Source: Cognatundibacterium crateris
Lineage (GTDB): Bacteria; Pseudomonadota; Gammaproteobacteria; Burkholderiales; Burkholderiaceae_D
Reading direction: 5' to 3'
Length of the DNA: 64,000 nucleotides
Assembly: GCF_010078235.1 (NCBI RefSeq)
Contig: NZ_JAABOS010000010.1
Coordinates: 1-64,000, forward strand
Shown: in pieces, positions 9,097 through 16,618 of the stretch
How the letters are laid out: each line of letters begins with the position of its first letter
Position numbering within the stretch: the first letter of the stretch is position 1
Program-made: the position numbers and the translations under genes
Notes under the pieces: generated by a model
The model's input: only the letters and a program-made list of their open reading frames with translations
What the model was told of the DNA's origin: nothing
Databases searched by the model: none

Positions 9097-9684
9097 TCAG
9101 GCTTTGATCATATTCATGACGCCGGTAATCATTTGCTTGCTGAGCGCAGGCAGATTGTTTTTCTCTAAAGTCAGCCAGCGTATCATCACGCGGTGGCAAG
9201 CGCCCATCATCAAATCTTGTAACAGTATCGGGTCGATTTTCTTGGTAATCACACCGGCTTTTTGTCCACGTTTGATGGTGGCGTGCCCCGCCAGACTTAC
9301 GCGCAACTGCAGGAAGTGGCGTTTGCTGACCCAGTAGGTTTGTGGAATATTCAAAAATACGATGCTGGCGATATTCGGGTTTTTAGCGAAATATTGCACC
9401 CATGCCTCAAAAAAAGCACGTATCTGCTGATCGGCTGAGCGTGGGCGGCGTGCCGCTGCTAATGCCTGTTCATTTAGCTTTTCTATGTCTTGGCGCACGC
9501 AGGCATACAACATTTCTTCTTTACTGCCGAAGTATTTGTATATCGTTTGCGGGCTGACCCTGGCTTTTTTGCAAATTTCGCGTATGCCAACGTCGTTAAA
9601 TGAATTTTTTGCAAACATCGTCAATATCGTACGACGTAAGTTCTCTAAAGTGGCGGCGTCAATGACGCGTCTATCGTTCTTCAT
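9097..9684 (-). CDS. TetR/AcrR family transcriptional regulator
   Basis: A 195-residue one-component repressor. The N-terminal helix-turn-helix reads VGIREICKKARVSPQTIYKYFGSKEEML around residues 32-59 (recognition part VSPQTIYKYFGSK). The C-terminal half is an all-helical ligand domain of unknown specificity. It is convergent with the DUF2798 gene and faces a gene-poor region, so its target is probably itself or a distant gene. No obvious palindromic operator was found immediately upstream. Confidence 0.8.
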   Translation of the reverse strand: MKNDRRVIDAATLENLRRTILTMFAKNSFNDVGIREICKKARVSPQTIYKYFGSKEEMLYACVRQDIEKLNEQALAAARRPRSADQQIRAFFEAWVQYFAKNPNIASIVFLNIPQTYWVSKRHFLQLRVSLAGHATIKRGQKAGVITKKIDPILLQDLMMGACHRVMIRWLTLEKNNLPALSKQMITGVMNMIKA

Positions 9685-10654
9685 TAGCGTAGATATGCAA
9701 ATTGTGCGTTAAATGGAGTAAAAATCATATAGCCGAAGAATTGACAGAGATCAGGAACGGACCAGCAAAATGTATGAATCATAGGGACGATTATTGTCAG
9801 AGGTGTCCAGGATGCTGATCTCATTCTTCGGCAATACTTAATTGAGTTTTAGATAATATCGAAAAATTCTCTGGTTGCGTACAACTTATCATCTAAATTT
9901 CGTAAAAAGAGAAGTTGTTCTGCGACAAAACAAAGTATGCATTAAACGACGTTTTGAAGCCAATTTCTCTTATTTAGAAGTAACAATAAGTAACGTCTGT
10001 TTTCAGATTGAAATTACTTGTTGTTGATAAGAAGAAATGAATGCTGGCGAGCGGCAATAAATACAGTCAGGTAATGCCATCAAGCCTCGCGTATGTCTAT
10101 GTGCTGATTTCACGGAAATGTATCAATTTGCAAATGGTGAGGCTGAGCTTTGACCTTTATGCAACAATAATTGCTGAACTTTGCTTATCGCCGTGCTGGC
10201 TGCATAAGGGCTCGCTATCCACGTGTTGGACGGCCTAAATGAAGCACATCTGCCTTGCCAGAAATCTGCGTAAGTCCGACCTCAGCATCTTTCCGGACAC
10301 CAGGGCTGTTAACATTGATATTCAGCGCATACATTAATCATTCAGCATATGCCTGGAGATGAAGAGATGCATTGTGTCCCGCATGCGTGTCGGCAAGATC
10401 CACCAGGCCATTTCGTACGATTCTGCGCTTGAGTCCAGGTTGTGCAGCAACCCTGGGCTGAATTTGCTGAAGCCACTCACGGTGCGCATCCTCTTTACGC
10501 AACACATCAGGCCTGGTAAGTGAGTGCGGCTTTGCGCATACGCAATGTAATGTGATCTGGCCCCAGGCATTTGCCTTGTTTTTGCAATACTGCAGTCTTG
10601 CAGTATGACGACATGGTGTGGGTGAAGTGCAATTTTTGGGGAAGAGAGAATAAT
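9685..10654. other. Gene-poor region between TetR and the split sensor kinase
   Basis: Nearly 1 kb without a convincing gene. The left half is AT-rich and carries a long inverted repeat (9732-9832). The right half has several short overlapping frames on both strands, none resembling a known family. TGCGTAAGTCC at 10267-10277 matches the terminal repeat of the MITE-like element at 45118-45320, so the region may hold relics of mobile DNA. Confidence 0.45.
9732..9832. repeat. Long imperfect inverted repeat
   Basis: GCCGAAGAAT (9732-9741) plus GAGATCAG (9747-9754) is mirrored by CTGATCTC (9815-9822) plus ATTCTTCGGC (9823-9832). The left arm has five extra bases. The 60-nt centre contains further short complementarities. 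It could be a structured RNA, a cruciform or a relic of a small mobile element. No T-tract follows. Confidence 0.5.
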
Positions 10655-11218
10655 TTGGGATTTGAGAAACGCTATCCAGGCAAGGCTCTTTGGACATACT
10701 TGCTGACTGGAACTGCGCTGACTGGCTTGCTTGCGTTTGCCAGCGTCCTGCTTGCATGGCCGCTATCCGGTTCCCGCGTGTTTTGGGCCTTGCTGTTACT
10801 GCTGACTGGACTGCTGCTGACACTGGCCGTCAGCGGCTATCTGCGATGGAAAGACAGTCGCAGCTTATCGCTGCTGGAAACGCAACATAGTCAGGATGCA
10901 GCCCAGCTTGCCATGTTGCAAGAACGGGCCGATAGTTTGACGAAAGCGCTGGATACCAGCAATCAGCGTCTGATTGAGGCCTTGCAGCAAATAGATCAGA
11001 TGCGACATCAGTTCATGGAAAATGAGCGTTATCTGATGCTGGATGCGCTGGTACATGGCGTGGCCAATGAGCTGGTATCGCCAGTCAGTAATCTGGTCCT
11101 GTTGAACTCCACGTTGGCGGATGCCTCCGTTCAGTTAAAAAAATGGCTGAAGGCGAAGCCACGCGCAGCGGTTTGCGCAATCTCTCGGCCCAGTTTCAGC
11201 AGGGCACCAGCATGTTGA
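10655..11218 (+). CDS. Split sensor kinase, N-terminal part (membrane, coiled coil, DHp)
   Basis: This frame encodes two transmembrane helices (about residues 12-34 and 42-62), a coiled coil (about 70-125) and the start of a histidine-kinase dimerisation helix. In related kinases the helix reads GVAHELNTP; here it is GVANELVSP, so the phosphoacceptor His is Asn (about residue 138, codon 11066-11068). The frame then runs into A7 at 11137-11143 and diverges into unrelated sequence up to 11218, while the rest of the kinase continues in the -1 frame from 11143. TTG 10655 is chosen because GGGGAAGAGAG precedes it; ATG 10571 or 10613 are alternatives with poorer ribosome sites. Confidence 0.6.
   Translation: MGFEKRYPGKALWTYLLTGTALTGLLAFASVLLAWPLSGSRVFWALLLLLTGLLLTLAVSGYLRWKDSRSLSLLETQHSQDAAQLAMLQERADSLTKALDTSNQRLIEALQQIDQMRHQFMENERYLMLDALVHGVANELVSPVSNLVLLNSTLADASVQLKKWLKAKPRAAVCAISRPSFSRAPAC
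11137..11143 (+). other. A7 run: frameshift or slippery site joining two kinase parts
   Basis: The zero frame reads TTA AAA AAA TGG, so A-AAA-AAA is a canonical -1 slippery heptamer. A -1 slip gives LKK followed by MAEGEATRSG, which restores the kinase. The alternatives are a one-base loss from an ancestral A8 run or a sequencing error. Confidence 0.6.
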
Positions 11219-12552
11219 GTCAGAACCTGCAAAAGGTGGATGATCTGATGTTCAGCGTTAAACAATTGGTTTCCGGTCAGCGCAATAGCCAGAAACGTGA
11301 GTTTTCACTGCAGACTTTGCTGGATGAAAGCTGCGCAGCCTTGCAGAGCCGCGTCAGATTATCGAATCACATCATGCTGATCGATGTGGGATACGGCATC
11401 GTGATGAACTCTTATCCTGGCGCGATTACACAGCTGGTGCTCAACTTGTTCAATAATGCATTTGTGCATGCTTTAGACGGGGTGGAGCAGGGCTTGATCA
11501 GTCTTAAAGCCAGCAAATCCGATGAAGCCACAGTCAGGATTATTTTTTCCGATAATGGCCAGGGTATCGATGAGGCCTTGCTCAAAGAAATACTGCAACC
11601 CATGTTGCTCAAAAAAATAGGCAAGGCAGGCAGCGGGCTGGGGCTGCATGTGTGCCAGCATTTAGTCAGTTTCGTTCTCGGTGGCCGCATGCTGGTGGAA
11701 AGCAAGACCGGTTTGGGCACGACGATTACGATGTATTTGCCACTGGAAGCGCCTGATGTGTCCACCGGGACCATCAAGGTCGGGGTGCCGAAAGATGTCT
11801 ACGACGACTGGCAATTACTAATGCAGCAGGGCGTGGCTTATGATGCAGAGTCGCCGGCTTTTGACATGATACGACGCGACATGGTCGAGCTGCGATTTCT
11901 GATGCAGGCCTTGCGCGACTATTTGCCAGAGTCGGAAGCCGTGCTGGTACCCGTGACTGACTATGCGACCGGACTGCGTATGCTGCAAACCGCGCAGTTA
12001 TCCATCCTCGGAACCACAGTATGGGAAACGGATGCACAGGCCATCGCAAGCGAGGTACTGCTGTCAGCGCCCGTCATCACGGCAGAGCAATCCCTGGTTG
12101 GTATTTACACTTTGCCTGGCAATGAAATGGCTTTGCGTTGCCGCAAAAAAGAAGACTTACGTGATCTGCGCTTTGTGTGCAGTAAAGACTGGAGCGTGGA
12201 CTGGACGACTTTGCAGCAACTTGGCGTGAAGCATTGCCTGGATATGAAAAACTGGCATGAAATGGTGCTCATGCTGGCGGAGGGCGAGGTCGATGCCATA
12301 CTTGCGCCATTTTCTATGCGGGATGATCTGGCGTTGCAGGTGGATGGTCATGTGTTTATTCCTGTGCCGGGCATACGGGTAGCACTGCGTGGCAGCCGTC
12401 ATTTTGCGCTTAGCCCTGACGGCTATGGTCCACAACTGATGGAAAAGGTGATGCCTGGCATATTGGCTCAGGTCGACAGCGGCCAGTTTGCTGCAGCCTT
12501 GCTGCAATGTGGTTATCTGAATCAGGCCACCAGCACTTGGGAAATCTGGTAA
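11143..12552 (+). CDS. Split sensor kinase, C-terminal part (ATPase and PBP-like domain)
   Basis: A 469-residue frame continuing the kinase of 10655-11218. Residues about 1-70 complete the dimerisation region. About 85-205 form a HATPase_c domain with N box LVLNLFNNAFVHAL, G1 DNGQGID and G2 KAGSGLGLHVCQHLV. From about 212 to the end is a periplasmic-binding-protein type II-like domain starting TIKVGVPKDVYDDW. A solute-binding fold after the ATPase domain would sit in the cytoplasm, which is unusual. ATG 11143 overlaps the slippery run and lacks a Shine-Dalgarno, so independent initiation looks unlikely. With the phosphoacceptor His absent, a pseudokinase or ligand-sensing scaffold is possible. 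No response regulator is adjacent. Confidence 0.65.
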   Translation: MAEGEATRSGLRNLSAQFQQGTSMLSQNLQKVDDLMFSVKQLVSGQRNSQKREFSLQTLLDESCAALQSRVRLSNHIMLIDVGYGIVMNSYPGAITQLVLNLFNNAFVHALDGVEQGLISLKASKSDEATVRIIFSDNGQGIDEALLKEILQPMLLKKIGKAGSGLGLHVCQHLVSFVLGGRMLVESKTGLGTTITMYLPLEAPDVSTGTIKVGVPKDVYDDWQLLMQQGVAYDAESPAFDMIRRDMVELRFLMQALRDYLPESEAVLVPVTDYATGLRMLQTAQLSILGTTVWETDAQAIASEVLLSAPVITAEQSLVGIYTLPGNEMALRCRKKEDLRDLRFVCSKDWSVDWTTLQQLGVKHCLDMKNWHEMVLMLAEGEVDAILAPFSMRDDLALQVDGHVFIPVPGIRVALRGSRHFALSPDGYGPQLMEKVMPGILAQVDSGQFAAALLQCGYLNQATSTWEIW

Positions 12553-12704
12553 GGATACGCCACAGTGATTTGTGCACATTGCGCTGAAAAATCTTCATCG
12601 TTCGCTTGAAAATTCTGTCAGATGGCTCATTTGGGCCACTTTTAGCCCTTAGCCAGGTGGACCAGGACCAATTTTTAGCGACAACACCCGCAGCGCTGGC
12701 TCAC

Positions 12705-12715
12705 TGGTACAACCA
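12705..12715. promoter_or_regulatory. Second TGGT-N3-ACCA site near lldR
   Basis: TGGT-ACA-ACCA followed by AATT lies just past the 3' end of lldR. It matches the core of the operator at 13462-13478. It may be an auxiliary site for DNA looping or chance. Confidence 0.3.
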
Positions 12716-12720
12716 ATTCT

Positions 12721-13446
12721 TTAACTGGCACTGGCCTGCGTATCGTCGTCTTGCCGGAAATAGCGCCGTACAAAGTCGATATGGGTATGCATGGCAGTGC
12801 GTGCTTCTTCCGGCTGACCATCGCAAATCGCATCCGCAAAGGCCTGGTGTTGCTGCATCAGCTGAGCCGAAATCACCGGGTCTTGTTGCCGCATACCGAC
12901 GCCGTTGACAGTGATATGTTCACGTAACATGCTGATGATACTGGTCTGTAAATGCAGGAACATCACATTGTGCGAAGCCATCGCGATCGCTTCATGCAGC
13001 TGTGCGTCGGCATCGGATTCGGCCACCGTATCCTGTTCGTCATGTGCAGTTTTCAGCGCCTGCATCAGACCTCGGATTTTTTGTTTATCGCTGTCAGTGG
13101 CGCGTTGTGCCGCAAAATAAGCGGTTGCGCCTTCCAGTACGCGCCGGAATTCCAGGATATCAGAGCGTAACGCCGGATGATCGCTGACTAATTGCGCCCA
13201 GGGTGAGGGCAGATGGCTGCGCAATTGTTCACTCACAAATACACCGGCACCGGGTTTAACGCGCAACAGACCGCGTGCCGCCAGCCGCTGTATCGCTTCG
13301 CGCACCGTATTGCGCGATACCGCGTATTGCTCCGCCAGCTGGCGCTCCGGCGCTAAACGGCTGCCACTGGGCAGGCTGCCATCGAGTAGCGCACTCTCCA
13401 GCTTACGCATTACTTCTTCCACCCGGCCTCGGCTGTTTGTCGTCAT
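12721..13446 (-). CDS. lldR: GntR/FCD regulator of L-lactate utilisation
   Basis: A 241-residue regulator. The winged helix is N-terminal, with LAPERQLAEQYAVSRNTVRE around residues 28-47. An FCD effector domain follows (about 80-225), with the metal/ligand-type pattern FRRVLEGATAYFA, DADAQLHEAIAMASHN and HQAFADAI. It is divergent from lldEGF-lldP, and a perfect operator lies between them, so it probably represses lactate genes until L-lactate binds. The frame extends to 13476, but ATG 13446 has GGA upstream and matches the family N-terminus, and the longer version would run through the operator. Confidence 0.83.
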   Translation of the reverse strand: MTTNSRGRVEEVMRKLESALLDGSLPSGSRLAPERQLAEQYAVSRNTVREAIQRLAARGLLRVKPGAGVFVSEQLRSHLPSPWAQLVSDHPALRSDILEFRRVLEGATAYFAAQRATDSDKQKIRGLMQALKTAHDEQDTVAESDADAQLHEAIAMASHNVMFLHLQTSIISMLREHITVNGVGMRQQDPVISAQLMQQHQAFADAICDGQPEEARTAMHTHIDFVRRYFRQDDDTQASAS

Positions 13447-13461
13447 TGTGTATTCCGTATT

Positions 13462-13478
13462 AATTGGTCCTACCAATT
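13462..13478. promoter_or_regulatory. LldR/PdhR-type operator
   Basis: AATTGGTCCTACCAATT is a perfect palindrome with a 3-bp centre, matching the TGGT-N3-ACCA consensus known for FadR/PdhR/LldR-type GntR regulators. It lies between the divergent starts of lldR and lldE. Confidence 0.8.
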
Positions 13479-13556
13479 TGGTGTTCTGTCAGGTCGCTGA
13501 GATTATACGCAAAACTTTTACTTATAAATCGTCACAATAAGCAGCCGGAGACCCGC

Positions 13557-14393
13557 GTGCAAAGCAGAATCTATCCCAAGCGATCTGAACACGTTTACTT
13601 GTTCGTTACCTGTCTGGTCGATATGTTTGTGCCCGAGGCCGGCATGGATGCCGTGCGCCTGCTGGAACGTGAAGGCATGACGGTGCACTATCCCGAGCAG
13701 CAAAGCTGTTGCGGTCAGCCCGCCTACAGCAGCGGCAATCCTGAGCAGGCGCGTGCCGTCGCCGCCGCCCAGATGGCCTTGTTTACTGAAGACTGGCCGG
13801 TGATTGTTCCTTCTGGCTCCTGCGCTGGCATGATGCGACATCACTGGCTGCGGCTGTTTGCTGATGATGAATTGCAGGCGCAACGCGCAGCCAATTTGTC
13901 TGAACGGGTGTTTGAACTCACTGAATATTTACAGCAGGTATTGCAGCTGGATTTCGCGCAGCTGGCGCAGGCCAATACCCAGACTGAACGCGTTGCTTTG
14001 CATACTTCCTGCGGCGCACGGCGTGAGATGGGCACGCGTCAGCACGGCGTGGCGACACTGGCGCAACTGCCCGCAGTGACCTTGGCTGAACATCAGCGTG
14101 AATCCGAATGCTGTGGCTTTGGCGGTACCTTTTCACTCAAACATCCGGCCATCTCCGGCGCGATGGTGATGGATAAACTGGCGGCCTTGCGCGCTACCTC
14201 TTGTCAAGGCGTGGTCACTGCCGATTGTGGCTGTCTGCTGAATCTGCGTCATGCCGCCGAATACCAGCAACAACCAGTCCGCATTGAACACATGGCGAGT
14301 TTTTTATGGCGCCGTACCAATGCAACCGATACAGTGCAAGCCGATCTGCAAACTGATCTGCAATCCGCCAAGTCAGCCGGAGAGCCAGTATGA
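13557..14393 (+). CDS. lldE: L-lactate dehydrogenase complex subunit LldE (LutA)
   Basis: A 278-residue protein with two CCG-type cysteine-rich motifs, QQSCCGQPAY near residue 48 and ESECCGFGGTF near 186. These are typical of the non-flavin LldEFG/LutABC complex that oxidises L-lactate to pyruvate and feeds electrons to the respiratory chain. GTG 13557 is chosen because GGAG at 13547-13550 is ideally spaced and the family starts just before YLFVTCLVDMF. The open frame upstream crosses the operator. It overlaps lldG by 4 bp (ATGA), so the two are translationally coupled. The length is slightly above the usual 240 residues because of the N- and C-terminal tails. Confidence 0.88.
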   Translation: MQSRIYPKRSEHVYLFVTCLVDMFVPEAGMDAVRLLEREGMTVHYPEQQSCCGQPAYSSGNPEQARAVAAAQMALFTEDWPVIVPSGSCAGMMRHHWLRLFADDELQAQRAANLSERVFELTEYLQQVLQLDFAQLAQANTQTERVALHTSCGARREMGTRQHGVATLAQLPAVTLAEHQRESECCGFGGTFSLKHPAISGAMVMDKLAALRATSCQGVVTADCGCLLNLRHAAEYQQQPVRIEHMASFLWRRTNATDTVQADLQTDLQSAKSAGEPV

Positions 14394-15085
14394 GCGCCGC
14401 CCGTGAGCTGATTTTGCAGCGTTTGCGAACTGCCGCACAGCAGAGTGCGCCTGCGGCGCCGGTGGCGCAATTAGATGTCCGCATCCAGCAACACTTTCAG
14501 GCCAAAAAGCGGCCAGCAGCCGCATATTTGCTCAGTGAAATGAAAAAACAGCTGGAGTTGTTACATGCCGAAGTCCTGTGTTGTAAGGACGCCGACTGGC
14601 CTGCACAACTGGCGCAAAAATTAAGCGACACCACCATCCGGCGCATACTCACCCATACCGCCCATCCTGCGAGTCAGGCCTTGCAAGCTTGTTTGCCGAA
14701 ACAGATAGCGTTGCTGAACTTCGATCAGCCTATCGAGCACTGGAAGCAGGCTTTGTTTGAACAGGTCGATGCCGGATTCACGGTGGTGCGCTCAGCCATC
14801 GCCAGTACCGGCACCCTGATCGTTGCCGCTGCACCTGACATGCCGCGCACGATGTCGCTGGTGCCGCCGCTGCATATCGCGCTGCTGTATGCGAGTCAGT
14901 TACATGCTGACCTCTACACCGCCTGTCAGGCTGAGGGCTGGGCGCAGGGTATGCCCAGTAATCTGGTCATGATTTCCGGCCCGTCTAAAACCTCCGATAT
15001 TCAGCAAACCCTGGCCTACGGCGCACATGGTCCGCGCGCGCTGTGGGTGGTTTTGATCGATGACCTTGGCGATAAGCTGGCTTAA
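14390..15085 (+). CDS. lldG: L-lactate dehydrogenase complex subunit LldG (LutC)
   Basis: A 231-residue LUD-domain protein, the third component of the LldEFG/LutABC lactate oxidation complex. The domain occupies about residues 100-228, with AIASTGTLIVAA and SLVPPLHIALLYASQLHADL (20 residues) then the conserved ISGPSKTSDIQQTLAYGAHGP (GPSKTSDI core). The N-terminal third is variable, as in relatives. It starts inside the lldE stop codon and is followed 10 bp later by lldF, so gene order is E-G-F rather than the E-F-G of E. coli ykgEFG. Its catalytic role within the complex is not settled. Confidence 0.85.
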   Translation: MSAARELILQRLRTAAQQSAPAAPVAQLDVRIQQHFQAKKRPAAAYLLSEMKKQLELLHAEVLCCKDADWPAQLAQKLSDTTIRRILTHTAHPASQALQACLPKQIALLNFDQPIEHWKQALFEQVDAGFTVVRSAIASTGTLIVAAAPDMPRTMSLVPPLHIALLYASQLHADLYTACQAEGWAQGMPSNLVMISGPSKTSDIQQTLAYGAHGPRALWVVLIDDLGDKLA

Positions 15086-15095
15086 GGAGCACAAG

Positions 15096-16547
15096 ATGAA
15101 AAACCAGGTTCAGCCTTTACAGTTTGTCGCGCCCGCCGATTTCCAGGCGCGCAGCAAAGCGGCTGTGAATGACCCTAAGCTGCGTCAAAGCTTTCGCGGC
15201 GCGATGGATTTTTTGCAGAATAAACGCAGTGTGCAGTTTCCGGATCAAAGCGAACTGGAACAATTACGCGATCTGGGCGAAGCGATACGCCAGCACGCGC
15301 TGGCACGTTTGCCGGATTTGCTGGTGCAGCTGGAGCTCAAGCTGACGCAGGCCGGTGTGCAAGTGCACTGGGCGCAAAATGCAGAGGAAGCGAATCAGCT
15401 GATTTTGCAGATCGCGCGCCAGCAACAGGCGACCCGTGTGATCAAGGGTAAGTCCATGGTCAGCGAAGAAATCGAAATGAATCATGCGCTGGAACAGCAT
15501 GGTATTCATTGTCTGGAATCCGATATGGGCGAATACATCGTGCAGATGGCCGATGAAAAACCTTCGCATATCGTGATGCCCGCAATCCATAAAACCAAGC
15601 AGGATATCGGCACCTTATTTGCCGACAATATTCCCGATACGCCTTACAGCGAGGACGTCGATACCCTGATCCAGACGGGGCGCCGCGCACTGCGTCAGGC
15701 CTTTATCGACGCCGACATCGGACTCTCAGGCGTGAATTTCGCCGCTGCCGATACCGGTACTTTGTGGCTGGTCGAAAATGAAGGCAATGGCCGTTTGACC
15801 ACCACCGTGCCCGACACGCATATCGCCTTGATGGGGATAGAAAAAGTGGTGGAGAAACTGGAGCACATCGTGCCCTTGTCCAGTCTGCTGACGCGCTCCG
15901 CCACCGGTCAGGCGATCACCACGTATTTCAATCTGATCTCCGGTCCCCGCCGTGCCGGTGAAAAAGATGGCCCGCGCCAGATGCATCTGATCCTGCTCGA
16001 TAACGGCCGCAGTCAGGCTTACGCCGATCAGCAATTGCGCAGTACGCTGCAATGCATACGCTGCGGTGCCTGTATGAACCATTGCCCGGTGTATGCGCGT
16101 ATCGGTGGTCACGCCTATGGCACCACTTATCCGGGGCCGATAGGCAAAATCATTTCACCGCATTTGCTGGGGCTGGACAGCACCGCCGATCTGGCGACTG
16201 CCTCCTCATTGTGCGGCGCCTGCGCGGAAGTGTGTCCGGTGCGGATACCGATTCCTGAATTGCTGATACGCCTGCGCACCGAGGCGAACCGCCATCCGCA
16301 AGAGCAAGTCGCACATCCTTTAAAAGGGCAGGGCGCACATTTCTCGCAAAGCGAAAAAATGATCTGGAAATTCTGGAGCGGCGCTTATGCCGCGCCTAAG
16401 TTATACCGCAGCTTCCGCTGGGTGGTGACGCGCTTCAGACATCTGACGCCAACTGCCCAGATGGGCTGGACCGCCCACCGCACCCCCTTAAAACCGGCCC
16501 CGCGCAGCTTTTCCGAATTGCTCAAAGACAAAGGGAAAACAGACTGA
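15096..16547 (+). CDS. lldF: L-lactate dehydrogenase complex iron-sulfur subunit LldF (LutB)
   Basis: A 483-residue protein expected to carry electrons in lactate oxidation. An N-terminal LUD-like domain (about residues 65-300) contains VIKGKSMVSEEIEMNHAL and FAAADTGTLWLVENEGNGR. Two 4Fe-4S clusters follow, CIRCGACMNHCPVY near 320 and LCGACAEVCPVRIP near 370. AAGGAG at 15085-15090 places the start at ATG 15096, although the frame is open from 15060. The gene belongs to the lldEGF operon and is followed by the permease gene. Confidence 0.88.
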   Translation: MKNQVQPLQFVAPADFQARSKAAVNDPKLRQSFRGAMDFLQNKRSVQFPDQSELEQLRDLGEAIRQHALARLPDLLVQLELKLTQAGVQVHWAQNAEEANQLILQIARQQQATRVIKGKSMVSEEIEMNHALEQHGIHCLESDMGEYIVQMADEKPSHIVMPAIHKTKQDIGTLFADNIPDTPYSEDVDTLIQTGRRALRQAFIDADIGLSGVNFAAADTGTLWLVENEGNGRLTTTVPDTHIALMGIEKVVEKLEHIVPLSSLLTRSATGQAITTYFNLISGPRRAGEKDGPRQMHLILLDNGRSQAYADQQLRSTLQCIRCGACMNHCPVYARIGGHAYGTTYPGPIGKIISPHLLGLDSTADLATASSLCGACAEVCPVRIPIPELLIRLRTEANRHPQEQVAHPLKGQGAHFSQSEKMIWKFWSGAYAAPKLYRSFRWVVTRFRHLTPTAQMGWTAHRTPLKPAPRSFSELLKDKGKTD

Positions 16548-16618
16548 GCCGGGCCTGACACTGTTTCGTTGTAAGCCGCTACATTCAATTTAATAAATGC
16601 ATATTGGAGGAGACCAGA

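Noticed and set aside
10041..10238. 65-codon frame in the gene-poor region
   Set aside because: No ribosome site, no recognisable domain, and composition like the surrounding noncoding DNA.
10334..10823. 161-codon frame on the minus strand overlapping the start of the split kinase
   Set aside because: It runs antisense through the membrane segment of the kinase, has no family resemblance and no clear ribosome site.
15264..16112. Large minus-strand frames antisense to lldF
   Set aside because: They mirror the codon bias of the real gene on the plus strand and show no domain of their own.
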